A DNA stretch of 64,000 nucleotides. Origin: an uncultured Ruminococcus sp. GTDB taxonomy: Bacteria; Bacillota; Clostridia; Oscillospirales; Ruminococcaceae. The notes below the pieces were generated by a model. That model had not been told where the DNA came from. It saw only the letters and a program-made list of their open reading frames with translations, and did not search any database. The DNA is taken from NCBI GenBank assembly GCA_934435205.1, contig CAKSAK010000002.1, positions 124,001-188,000 of the forward strand, given 5' to 3'. Each line of letters opens with the position of its first letter. Position 1 is the stretch's first letter. Position numbers and translations under genes: made by a program. This document shows positions 16,764 to 24,389 of this stretch, piece after piece.

Positions 16764-18527
16764 TCAGAACATACCTGCAAGATACATTCTGCTTTCATAA
16801 AGCTTCTTTGAGTTTGTATCAAAGGCAAAATGATATCTGTAGAGAGGTGTAAGTCCTGCGGCATTTTTCTCTCCTGCAACGTATGCAACGAAAACATCAG
16901 GGTCAGTGTCGCTGTTCACACAGTATGTTCCGCTCATTGACATATCGCCCTGTGAGTAAACATAGGAAAGATAGTTTCCTGAAATGCTGTTCTCCCCCTT
17001 TGAGATACCCTGAGAAGCGAGCATATCCTGCACTGACTGTGCTGAATAATCATCTATGTTGTCATATATCTTATCGAGCTTCTTTGTGCTTGTGACATCA
17101 TAGCAAAGCCTTGTTGGCATACCGGTTGGTATCCAAGCAGGAGTGTAAATATCGTTCGACATAGGAGTTTCCTCCGCCCATACCACATAGCTGTCTGCCA
17201 AGGATACCTGTCCGTCAGGGTTCGTGAGGTTTGCAACATAGACCGTTATCGCATCTCCCTGCGGCTCAACCTTTGGGATAAGGGTCATGTAATAGCTATC
17301 CCACCATTCACCGCCGAAATAGTTGTCAGCACCTACACGATAGTTGAGCATTTCGCCCTTTTTATCCTCATAGTGACCGCCGTCGCAGTATACAAAGCTA
17401 TATTCATCAGAATATTTCTCATAGAAATCAGACGTTTTTATATATCCGCCCACCTGCATGATGTCACCGTTGAGCTGAACAAGACCCGACGAAAGGTCGG
17501 CATTTTTTATCTCGTCAGAAACAGTGTAAAGAGCCATTTCAAGCTCACCATTTGAATTTGTACCGCTTGCAGTATCGTCAGTAACATCATCTTCATTATC
17601 AGTATTTTCATCAAGTTCGTTTAGCTTGTCCTCTACCTCCTGCCCGTTCACTTCCCCCTGTGCGTCTGTCTGAACGGCTGTGTTTGGCTTATCAGCATCT
17701 GCTGTTTTATCTCTGTTCGCAAGCACCGCCGCTGTGATACCTCCGCCCACAACTGCCACGGCACAAACACCTGCTATAACCTTTGCTTTTACTGTTGAAA
17801 ACATACCTTTTCCTCCCGATTTACTTATTGTAGTATTTTTATCGGGAACAACTTCCGTGGCTGCCGCCTTGCTGAAAACGGATAATTCAGGCAGCTTCAA
17901 ATGCTGACATTCCTGCATAAATATCTTTGACAGAACAGGTATAGGCATAACAGCATGAAGCCTGTCGTTGTTTTTCTTTTCGTAAATAAGCACCGCCTCC
18001 CGTATCTTCTTTCTTGCAGCGCTAAGACGGGAAGTGACAGTGCCAACAGAACATTCCATTATCTCTGCTATCTCAGCCACGCTCATCATATCAAAATAGT
18101 AAAGTATTATCGTCTGACGCTGTTCGTCAGTGAGAGCGGTGTCGATAATGTTCATTATTATCCTGCGTTTTTCTTCGCTGTCGGCATAATCGTCAGGGAT
18201 AAGCTCGCTGTCGGGCGTATCGTCGATTATCTTTTCCGACTCTTCCTCCGCAGAGCGGGGATTTTTTCTGAAATACATTTTGCAGTTGTTTATGGCAATG
18301 CGGTTTACCCATGCTGAGAAATTCTCAGGCTCTTTAAGGCTGTCAAGCTTTTCAAGAGCTTTCATGAAAGTGTCCTGAGTTATATCCTCCGCCTGCTGAG
18401 CATTTCCAAGAAGCTTCAGACAGTTAAAATATACGCCCCTGCCCGTTTCTTCGTAAAGCTCGCCGAAAGCCGCTCTGTCACCCTGTCCTGCCTGCAAAAC
18501 AAGACGTCTTATCTTTTCCTTTTCCAT
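16764..18527 (-). CDS. Membrane-tethered ECF-type sigma factor with extracytoplasmic domain (paralog 2)
   Basis: This is the paralog of the next sigma gene, 587 aa. Region 2 (AEDITQDTFMKALEKL, FSAWVNRIAINNCKMYFRK) and region 4 (LTDEQRQTIILYYFDMMSVA, VGTVTSRLSAARKKIREAV) match paralog 1 closely, and so do the linker (NNDRLHAVMPIPVLSKIF) and the membrane helix (VIAGVCAVAVVGGGITAAVL). The outside domain is shorter and different, which suggests a shared output mechanism with different sensed signals. Start: ATG at 18525-18527, equivalent to paralog 1; a TTG four codons upstream is possible. A long hairpin with a T8 run lies in the upstream gap. Confidence 0.85.
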   Translation of the reverse strand: MEKEKIRRLVLQAGQGDRAAFGELYEETGRGVYFNCLKLLGNAQQAEDITQDTFMKALEKLDSLKEPENFSAWVNRIAINNCKMYFRKNPRSAEEESEKIIDDTPDSELIPDDYADSEEKRRIIMNIIDTALTDEQRQTIILYYFDMMSVAEIAEIMECSVGTVTSRLSAARKKIREAVLIYEKKNNDRLHAVMPIPVLSKIFMQECQHLKLPELSVFSKAAATEVVPDKNTTISKSGGKGMFSTVKAKVIAGVCAVAVVGGGITAAVLANRDKTADADKPNTAVQTDAQGEVNGQEVEDKLNELDENTDNEDDVTDDTASGTNSNGELEMALYTVSDEIKNADLSSGLVQLNGDIMQVGGYIKTSDFYEKYSDEYSFVYCDGGHYEDKKGEMLNYRVGADNYFGGEWWDSYYMTLIPKVEPQGDAITVYVANLTNPDGQVSLADSYVVWAEETPMSNDIYTPAWIPTGMPTRLCYDVTSTKKLDKIYDNIDDYSAQSVQDMLASQGISKGENSISGNYLSYVYSQGDMSMSGTYCVNSDTDPDVFVAYVAGEKNAAGLTPLYRYHFAFDTNSKKLYESRMYLAGMF

Positions 18528-18560
18528 CTTTTCTACCAAGCTTTCTTTTTATTATCGTAC

Positions 18561-18634
18561 AAAAAAAATATCCGTTTTCAGCACTCGGTTATTGTTCCGA
18601 CATCACTTAGATGTTTGCTGAAAACGGAATATTG
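18561..18634 (-). terminator. Long hairpin with T-run between the radical SAM gene and sigma paralog 2
   Basis: TGCTGAAAACGGAATATT (18617-18634) pairs with AATATCCGTTTTCAGCA (18567-18583) with one bulge and a 33-base loop. On the minus strand the stem ends in eight T. It can be the radical SAM gene's terminator or an attenuator in the leader of the sigma gene. Confidence 0.7.
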
Positions 18635-18670
18635 AGCAAATATAAAACTTAATATATTGTTTACAAAACG

Positions 18671-19285
18671 TTAATCAACATATTCTCTGACTCTGAGATG
18701 TATGCCCACGCTGTCAGCAACCGCCTGAGATCTCTTTATCTCCTCTTCGCCGATTATATCAACCACAGTGAGCATTACCTCCGGCACGAACTCTTTCACT
18801 CTCTTTGCAAAAGAAAGCATTTCTTCAAAGCAGTTTACACCCTTGAATGACGGTCTTGTTACCTCGTCATAAGCCTTTGCATCAGATGCGTTAAGACTTA
18901 TTGAAATTATATCAACAAGTCCCTTGAACTCAGCAGGAGTTTCACGCTTGTTGATAAGGTCGCTAAGACCATTTGTGTTGAGCCTTACAGGTGTCTTTGT
19001 AACAGACTTTATATATTTTGCAGTTTCTTTGAGTATTTCAAGCTCACAGGTAGGCTCGCCATAGCCGCAGAAAATAATTTCCTTGTAGCTGTCAAGGTCA
19101 CGCTTTTTAATGTTGTCTATTACCTCTTCGGCAGTAGGCTGATGTTCAAGCCACAGTGGGTCAGAGCCATAAGCACCGTCGCCGTTGTGTCTGATACAAA
19201 ACGTGCAGTTGCATGGACACTTATTTGTAATGTTGAGATAGAGCTTATCGCCTATCTCATAAGAAATATTCATAGCTTTTATCAT
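18671..19285 (-). CDS. Radical SAM protein, TatD-linked type
   Basis: This is a small radical SAM enzyme of 204 aa. Near the N-terminus the iron-sulfur motif is NITNKCPCNCTFCIRHNGDG (CxxxCxxC), followed by FCGYGEPTCELEIL, where GEP corresponds to the SAM-contact motif, then VRLNTNGLSDLIN and ISISLNASDAKAYDEVTRPS. This pattern matches the family I know as TatD-linked radical SAM proteins, named for frequent neighbourhood with TatD nucleases. No tatD is in this window. AGAGGT lies 8 bases before the ATG. The substrate is unknown for the family. Confidence 0.82.
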   Translation of the reverse strand: MIKAMNISYEIGDKLYLNITNKCPCNCTFCIRHNGDGAYGSDPLWLEHQPTAEEVIDNIKKRDLDSYKEIIFCGYGEPTCELEILKETAKYIKSVTKTPVRLNTNGLSDLINKRETPAEFKGLVDIISISLNASDAKAYDEVTRPSFKGVNCFEEMLSFAKRVKEFVPEVMLTVVDIIGEEEIKRSQAVADSVGIHLRVREYVD

Positions 19286-19330
19286 TATAATTACCTCTTT
19301 TTGTAATATATCAAAATATCAGAGCAGACA

Positions 19331-19353
19331 GGCGACCAAAGGTCGCCCCTACA
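19331..19353 (+). repeat. Interspersed palindromic repeat, GGCGACC type
   Basis: GGCGACC-AAA-GGTCGCCCCTACA, slightly shortened at the left end. Confidence 0.75.
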
Positions 19354-19382
19354 GAGAAATATCATCGCCGCAGGCGATACCT

Positions 19383-19415
19383 TCATTCCTCATTTCTCAC
19401 TCCTAACTCCTCACT
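19383..19415 (+). repeat. ATTCCTC-type short repeat tract
   Basis: Imperfect tandem 7-mers of the form TCATTCCTCATTTCTCACTC, continuing with CTAACTCCTCACTAA. A related tract lies at 26349-26378. Both end close to the stop codon of a leftward gene. Confidence 0.55.
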
Positions 19416-19420
19416 AATAC

Positions 19421-20674
19421 CTATTCTCTTATCTGTCCGTTGCCTGAGATAAGATACTTTGTAGTTGTCATTTCTCTAAGTCCCATAGGACCTCTTGCGT
19501 GGAGCTTCTGAGTGGAAATGCCTATCTCAGCACCCAGACCGAACATTCCGCCGTCTGTGAATCTTGTTGAGCAGTTTACATATACTGCCGCTGAGTCAAC
19601 ACGCTTCTGAAATTCCTGTGCGGCAAAAAGGCTTTCCGTAACGATACACTCAGAATGTCCTGTGGAAAATCTGTCGATATGTTCAAGGGCTTCCGCCATG
19701 TCGTCAACCACCTTGATAGAGATTATATAGTCAAGAAACTCTGTTGCATAATCGTCATCATCAGCAGGAGTAACGTTTTCATAGCCAAGTATCTGCCTTG
19801 TAAGCTCGCAGCCTCTTATCTCAACGTGGTGCTTGTCAAGTCTTTCTTTAAGCTTTGGCAGAAAATCCTCTGCGATATCTCTGTGAACAAGACAGCTTTC
19901 AACTGCATTGCATACAGACGGACGTGAAGTCTTGCCGTTATCAACAATGTTCACAGCCATTTTTATATCCGCACTTGCGTCAACATAAACGTGACAGTTT
20001 CCAGTACCGGTCTCGATAACAGGCACAGTGGCAGACTGTACAACAGCCTTTATAAGCTGTGCGCCTCCCCTTGGGATAAGAACATCGATATAATCGTTGG
20101 CTTTCATCATATCAAGAGCGATGCCTCTGTCAGTATCCTCCACAAGCTGAATGATGTCAGGGCTGAAGCCTGCTCTTTCAACAGCCTTTCTCATAAGGTC
20201 GGCAAGCATTTTGTTTGAGTTTATTGCTTCCTTTCCGCCCCTGAGTATAACTGCGTTTCCGCTTTTAAGGCAAAGTATAGCGCCGTCTACAGTAACGTTT
20301 GGTCTGGCTTCAAAAATAATGCCTATAACGCCCATTGGCACTCTTACTTTTTCTATCTTCATGCCGTTTGGTCTTGTTGAACCTGAAACTACCTCGCCCA
20401 CAGGGTCGTCAAGCTGTGCAAGCTCCTCGCAAGCCTTTGCCATGCCCTCGATACGGCTGTCATTGAGGGCAAGTCTGTCGAGCATTGCTTCTGACATTTT
20501 TCTCATTCTGCCGTTTTCAAGGTCAACCTTGTTGGCTTCGATAATATCTTCCTTGCAAACTCTCAGGATATGTGCGATCTCAAGAAGTGCGTCATTTTTC
20601 TGTGTTGTTGAAGCGAAAGCGATATCCTTTTTGCAGGCTTTTGCTTTCTGTCCCAAAATATCGATATAACTCAT
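19421..20674 (-). CDS. proA: Gamma-glutamyl phosphate reductase
   Basis: ProA reduces gamma-glutamyl phosphate to glutamate semialdehyde, the second step of proline synthesis, 417 aa (normal length). Motifs of the aldehyde dehydrogenase-like family are visible: VPMGVIGIIFEARPNVTVDG, LKSGNAVILRGGKEA, the region ending VCNAVESCLVH with the catalytic Cys, and TTKYLISGNGQIRE at the C-terminus. GGGAGG precedes the ATG. The gene lies 5 bp after proB in the leftward unit that begins near 22791. Confidence 0.95.
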   Translation of the reverse strand: MSYIDILGQKAKACKKDIAFASTTQKNDALLEIAHILRVCKEDIIEANKVDLENGRMRKMSEAMLDRLALNDSRIEGMAKACEELAQLDDPVGEVVSGSTRPNGMKIEKVRVPMGVIGIIFEARPNVTVDGAILCLKSGNAVILRGGKEAINSNKMLADLMRKAVERAGFSPDIIQLVEDTDRGIALDMMKANDYIDVLIPRGGAQLIKAVVQSATVPVIETGTGNCHVYVDASADIKMAVNIVDNGKTSRPSVCNAVESCLVHRDIAEDFLPKLKERLDKHHVEIRGCELTRQILGYENVTPADDDDYATEFLDYIISIKVVDDMAEALEHIDRFSTGHSECIVTESLFAAQEFQKRVDSAAVYVNCSTRFTDGGMFGLGAEIGISTQKLHARGPMGLREMTTTKYLISGNGQIRE

Positions 20675-20679
20675 TTTTA

Positions 20680-21477
20680 CTATACCTCCCCGTTAGCTGT
20701 AAAAAGTGTTCCTATAGGTTTATTTTCAAAGACCTTATACAAATGTCTTGGATCTCTGCCGTTCATTATGATAAGGTCGATTCCGCCATTTTTGCATATC
20801 TCAGCGGCTTTTATCTTTGTCGCCATTCCGCCTGTACCAAGAGAAGAGCCTGCACCCCCTGCAATAGCCTTTATCTCTTCCGTTATCTCAGGCACAACAG
20901 GGATAAGCTCTGCGTCATCATATTTGTGAGGGTCTTTGTCAAAAAGGCCCTCGATATCAGACATTATTATAAGCAGATCTGCATTAGCAAGCACCGCAAC
21001 ATTTGCCGCAAGAGAATCGTTCTCGCCCATTTCAAGCTCCAACTCATCTATAGATACCGTGTCGTTCTCATTCACGATAGGGATAGAGCCAAGCTCGATA
21101 ATGCGCTCGAGGGCGTTTTGCACATTGGTGCGTCTGTCCTCAAGAAGAATATATTTTGTGAGCAAAAGCTGAGCCACATTAAGGCTGTATTCAGAGAAAA
21201 GATTATCGTAAAGATACATAAGCTCACACTGACCCACCGCCGCACAAGCCTGTCTTGTTGGAGTGTCCTTAGGTCTTTCCTTTATGCCGAGCTTTGCTCT
21301 GCCAAGACCCACCGCACCGCTTGATACAAGGATTATCTCATGTCCTGCATTTTGCAGGTCGGCAAGAGTTTTAACGAGCTGTTCCACACGGCGTATGTTC
21401 AAAAGCCCTGTGCTGTGAGTAAGAGTAGAAGTTCCTACCTTTACCACAACTCTTTTCTTTTTTGTCATATCTATCAT
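20680..21477 (-). CDS. proB: Glutamate 5-kinase
   Basis: ProB phosphorylates glutamate, the first and feedback-controlled step of proline synthesis. It contains the amino acid kinase fold: RVVVKVGTSTLTH, EIILVSSGAVGLGRAKLG, PIVNENDTVS and GTGGMATKIKAAEICKNGG. At 265 aa it consists of the kinase domain only and lacks the C-terminal PUA domain of the E. coli enzyme; short forms are known. I choose ATG 21475-21477 because AAGGA lies 10 bases upstream; ATG codons at 21483 and 21468 are alternatives. The 5' end lies close behind the dehydrogenase stop at 21497. Confidence 0.93.
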   Translation of the reverse strand: MIDMTKKKRVVVKVGTSTLTHSTGLLNIRRVEQLVKTLADLQNAGHEIILVSSGAVGLGRAKLGIKERPKDTPTRQACAAVGQCELMYLYDNLFSEYSLNVAQLLLTKYILLEDRRTNVQNALERIIELGSIPIVNENDTVSIDELELEMGENDSLAANVAVLANADLLIIMSDIEGLFDKDPHKYDDAELIPVVPEITEEIKAIAGGAGSSLGTGGMATKIKAAEICKNGGIDLIIMNGRDPRHLYKVFENKPIGTLFTANGEV

Positions 21478-21496
21478 TTTCATCATGTCCTTATTG

Positions 21497-22453
21497 TTAT
21501 TTTCCGTTGACAACGTTCTGCGGCGTACCCTCTATCCACATTTTCAAGTTCTGCGCAACAGTTTCAAGAAGCCTTTCTCTTGTCTGCTTTGGCGCCCACG
21601 CTATATGCGGGGTAACGGTGCAGTTCTTTGCGTTTCTGAGAGGGCAGTCCTCACGCATTGGCTCGTTTGTAAGAACGTCAATTCCTGCCCCTGCGATATC
21701 GCCCTTTTCAAGAGCCTGTGCAAGCGCTTTTTCGTCCACAAGACCGCCCCTTGCGGTGTTGACGAAAAATGCTGATTTTTTCATCATGCCAAGGCTTTCG
21801 GCATTTATCATTTTCTCATTATCCTTTGTAAGAGGGCAATGTAATGTCACTATATCAGATGTTTTAAGCAACTCTTCAAGGCTTACCGCAGGCGTGCCGT
21901 CAGTTATTTTCTGGGGTGAGCGTGTAAAAGTAATGACCTTCATTCCAAACGCCCTTGCTATCTCAGCCACTTTCTTTCCGATATCGCCGTAGCCTACTAT
22001 ACCGATAGTTTTTCCTGCAAGCTCATAGGTAGGAATACCAAAATATGAGAACAGCTTATAATTCACCCAGCCGCCCTCGTCAACTTTCTCGGCATATTCT
22101 CTTATTTTGCTGAAATAATTGAGGATAAGCGCAAAAGTATGCTGTGCCACCGCATTTGTTGAATAGGCAGGCACATTGCAGACCACTGCGTCATGTCTGT
22201 CTGCGGCGGATAGGTCAACATTATTATATCCCGTTGCAAAAAGACCGACGTATTTCAGGTTTTTGCACTTTGAGAAAACCTCCTCTGTTATAAGGCACTT
22301 GTTGCATATAACAGCGTCAGCGTCACCTATTTTCTCTGCGACCTGCTCATTTGGGGTAAAACCATAAACAATGCTGTCACCAAGTGCTGTTATGCCCTCC
22401 AGCGAAACATCGTTTCTTGAAACGGTTTCAGAGTCAAGTATAACTATTTTCAT
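21497..22453 (-). CDS. D-2-hydroxyacid dehydrogenase
   Basis: This is an NAD-dependent D-2-hydroxyacid dehydrogenase of 318 aa, most like glycerate/hydroxypyruvate reductases. The Rossmann motif is GKTIGIVGYGDIGKKVAEIA. The catalytic residues are Arg in VNTARGGLVDE, Glu in GIDVLTNEP and His in VTPHIAW. It overlaps the upstream membrane-protein gene by 4 bp (ATGA) and is followed closely by proB, so all four genes appear to be one operon. Its exact substrate (hydroxypyruvate, glyoxylate or another 2-keto acid) cannot be read from sequence. Confidence 0.88.
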   Translation of the reverse strand: MKIVILDSETVSRNDVSLEGITALGDSIVYGFTPNEQVAEKIGDADAVICNKCLITEEVFSKCKNLKYVGLFATGYNNVDLSAADRHDAVVCNVPAYSTNAVAQHTFALILNYFSKIREYAEKVDEGGWVNYKLFSYFGIPTYELAGKTIGIVGYGDIGKKVAEIARAFGMKVITFTRSPQKITDGTPAVSLEELLKTSDIVTLHCPLTKDNEKMINAESLGMMKKSAFFVNTARGGLVDEKALAQALEKGDIAGAGIDVLTNEPMREDCPLRNAKNCTVTPHIAWAPKQTRERLLETVAQNLKMWIEGTPQNVVNGK

Positions 22454-22791
22454 TCTTCATCTTCCTTTTGAGCAGTTTCAGAATTTTCCTCGGAATTTTC
22501 CAAAGCTTTCTGTTTTTTCGCAAAGCTATGGGAAATAAAAGCCGTTGCCGCAAGAAGCGCAACCTCTGCGCCGAAAAGCATACCGATAACAAAGCTTTTT
22601 GTGGTAAACTGAGTAACTATAGTAAGGTCTATCGCTATCATTATTGTAAGATAATGATAAGAGCCTTTCCTTATGAACTGAGTTATATATAAAAGCGTAG
22701 CGATAACGCAGAATATCATATGCACCTTGAAAGGCAAGGGGGCATAAACGTTCTGCAAGGTCGCAGTTTCCGCCGCCAGTGTTTCTATCAC
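22450..22791 (-). CDS. Small integral membrane protein of unknown function
   Basis: A 113-aa protein with three probable membrane helices: FKVHMIFCVIATLLYITQF, LTIMIAIDLTIVTQF and FVIGMLFGAEVALLAATAF. A Glu-rich cytosolic tail follows (KALENSEENSETAQKEDEE). I do not recognise the family. The start is GTG at 22789-22791, with AGGAG 8 bases upstream. It is first in the operon with the dehydrogenase, proB and proA, which by itself does not reveal a role. Confidence 0.75.
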   Translation of the reverse strand: MIETLAAETATLQNVYAPLPFKVHMIFCVIATLLYITQFIRKGSYHYLTIMIAIDLTIVTQFTTKSFVIGMLFGAEVALLAATAFISHSFAKKQKALENSEENSETAQKEDEE

Positions 22792-22830
22792 ACTATCATC
22801 TCCTAAAGCGTTATTTTATCATACTAAAAT

Positions 22831-22859
22831 ATTATACCACAGTTTTACGTCATTTGCAA
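22831..22859 (-). promoter_or_regulatory. Promoter of the proBA operon
   Basis: TTGCAA (22854-22859), 17-bp spacer, TATAAT (22831-22836) on the minus strand. Confidence 0.75.
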
Positions 22860-22892
22860 TAGATTTGAGCCTTTATAACAGCCTTATAAAAC

Positions 22893-22932
22893 AAAAAGGC
22901 AGAAGTATTTTTTCAAATACCTCCGCCTTTTT
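22893..22932 (-). terminator. Terminator after rubrerythrin
   Basis: AAAAAGGCGGAGGTATTT pairs with AAATACTTCTGCCTTTTT on the minus strand with G-U pairs, and the T-run is within the stem end. It could act on both strands. Confidence 0.8.
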
Positions 22933-22979
22933 CGGGAAAAATTCGTCGTGATCTTTAATTTATACTATTTTAAGATAAA

Positions 22980-23531
22980 TTACTTGTTAGCGAAATATCT
23001 GTCAAGCAGACCCTTGAAGCCGCAGCCGTGTCTTGCTTCGTCCTTAGCCATTTCATGAACAGTGTCATGGATAGCGTCATAGCCAAGCTCCTTTGCTCTC
23101 TTAGCAAGCTTCATCTTGCCCTCGCAAGCTCCATTCTCAGCCATATATCTCATCTCGAGATTCTTCTTTGTGGAAGGTGTTACTACCTCGCCCAGAAGCT
23201 CTGCGAACTTGGCAGCGTGCTCAGCCTCTTCGTAAGCTGCCTTCTCATAGTACATACCTACCTCAGGGTAGCCTTCTCTGTAAGCAACTCTTGCCATTGC
23301 AAGATACATACCTACCTCAGAACACTCGCCGTTGAAGTTCTCTCTAAGACCTGCAACAACTTCTTCATCAAGACCCTCTGCAACGCCTACCTTATGCTCG
23401 TCAGCCCATGTGATAGCTGTTTCTTCTACTTTATTGAACTTTTCTGCTGGTGCGTGGCAGATAGGACACTCCTTAGGAGCAGCCTCGCCCTCATAAACGT
23501 AACCGCATACTGAACATACAAACTTTGACAT
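22980..23531 (-). CDS. rbr: Rubrerythrin with N-terminal rubredoxin domain
   Basis: This non-heme iron peroxidase protects anaerobes from hydrogen peroxide, 183 aa. The rubredoxin-like domain comes first (VCSVCGYVYEGEAAPKECPI and then CHAPAEKF), followed by the di-iron four-helix domain with Glu residues in ECSEVGMYLAMARVAYREG and YEKAAYEEAEHAAKFAELLG. This reversed order is the form found in clostridia (reverse rubrerythrin). The gene is monocistronic, with its own near-consensus promoter and terminator. An inverted repeat just upstream of the -35 suggests control by a redox or metal regulator. Confidence 0.93.
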   Translation of the reverse strand: MSKFVCSVCGYVYEGEAAPKECPICHAPAEKFNKVEETAITWADEHKVGVAEGLDEEVVAGLRENFNGECSEVGMYLAMARVAYREGYPEVGMYYEKAAYEEAEHAAKFAELLGEVVTPSTKKNLEMRYMAENGACEGKMKLAKRAKELGYDAIHDTVHEMAKDEARHGCGFKGLLDRYFANK

Positions 23532-23637
23532 AATTTTGTCCTCCTTATTTAGATATTATTTGATATTAAACTTTTCCGCAGTTCGGATTTTCCCTTATCT
23601 GCGTTATTCTTTGCAGCTTTTCCCTTGCTGTGATTAA

Positions 23638-23666
23638 AGTATACCACATTGGTGTACATTTGTCAA
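23638..23666 (-). promoter_or_regulatory. Promoter of rubrerythrin
   Basis: TTGACA (23661-23666), 17-bp spacer, TATACT (23638-23643) on the minus strand. Confidence 0.85.
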
Positions 23667-23668
23667 TA

Positions 23669-23684
23669 GGTTAGTTTTATCTAA
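23669..23684. promoter_or_regulatory. Inverted repeat upstream of the rubrerythrin promoter
   Basis: GTTAG-TTTTAT-CTAAC lies directly upstream of the -35 hexamer. The position suits an operator or activator site; I cannot assign the regulator (PerR, Fur or other). Confidence 0.4.
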
Positions 23685-23761
23685 CAATATAAAAATACTG
23701 CAAAATTTTATGGCAATATTTTATGCAATTTGACGTAGACTATACTAACCAAAAATACGTC

Positions 23762-23790
23762 TTGAAAAAAACTTAAAGCTGTGCTATACT
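23762..23790 (+). promoter_or_regulatory. Promoter of the C_GCAxxG_C_C gene
   Basis: TTGAAA (23762-23767), 17-bp spacer, TATACT (23785-23790). Confidence 0.8.
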
Positions 23791-23825
23791 GAAAATCAAT
23801 ATATGACAAAAAAGGAGTTTTTAAA

Positions 23826-24275
23826 ATGAATAATGAAAAAGCAGCGGCAGCAAAGGCTCTTTTCATGGAGGGCTACAACTGTTCACAGGCGGTGGTAGGC
23901 GCATGGGCTGAGGATATAGGTCTTGACAGTGAAACTGCATACAAGATAGCTTCGGGCTTTGGCGGCGGAATAGGCAGAATGAGAGAGGTCTGCGGAGCAT
24001 TTACAGGTGCGGTCATGGTGCTTGGACTGAAGTTCGGCAACACCATAGGCAGTGACAGAGCGGCAAAAGGTAAGGATTATGAGCGTGTTCAGCTTTTTGC
24101 AAAGCGTTTCAAAGAAGAGCTTGGTTCTGACACTATCATATGCCGTGAGCTTCTCGGTCTGAGCGGACCTAGCGATCCTGACCCAGCAAAGCGCACAAAA
24201 GAATATTATCAGAAGCGTCCATGTCCTGAAACTGTGGCTATTGCAAGCGGTCTGCTGGGCGAATTTATGGAGTAA
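23826..24275 (+). CDS. C_GCAxxG_C_C family putative redox protein
   Basis: A 149-aa protein of the family named for its cysteine pattern (C_GCAxxG_C_C). The hallmarks are EGYNCSQAVVGAWAED, the glycine-rich FGGGIGRMREVCGAFTGAVM, an IICRELLG cysteine and KRPCPETV near the C-terminus. The family is thought to be redox-active, and many members sit beside redox or metal genes. Here the gene is divergent from rubrerythrin, 294 bp away, with its own promoter, which fits a shared oxidative-stress role but does not prove it. AAGGAG lies before the ATG. Confidence 0.87.
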   Translation: MNNEKAAAAKALFMEGYNCSQAVVGAWAEDIGLDSETAYKIASGFGGGIGRMREVCGAFTGAVMVLGLKFGNTIGSDRAAKGKDYERVQLFAKRFKEELGSDTIICRELLGLSGPSDPDPAKRTKEYYQKRPCPETVAIASGLLGEFME

Positions 24276-24302
24276 TAGTTTTACAAAAAAAGCTGTGAAA
24301 CT

Positions 24303-24328
24303 GCGGGCGAACGCTGTTCGCCCCTACA
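24303..24328 (+). repeat. Interspersed palindromic repeat, GGGCGAAC type
   Basis: GCGGGCGAACGCTGTTCGCC ending CCTACA, between two converging gene ends. Confidence 0.8.
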
Positions 24329-24337
24329 AAATAACGC

Positions 24338-24374
24338 AAAAAAGAGCAGAGATTTTTGTTTCTCTGCTCTTTTT
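24338..24374 (-). terminator. Bidirectional terminator between the C_GCAxxG_C_C gene and guaB
   Basis: AAAAAAGAGCAGAGA pairs with TCTCTGCTCTTTTT. A-run and T-run on the two sides allow both directions. Confidence 0.85.
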
Positions 24375-24389
24375 GTATATAATATTCTA

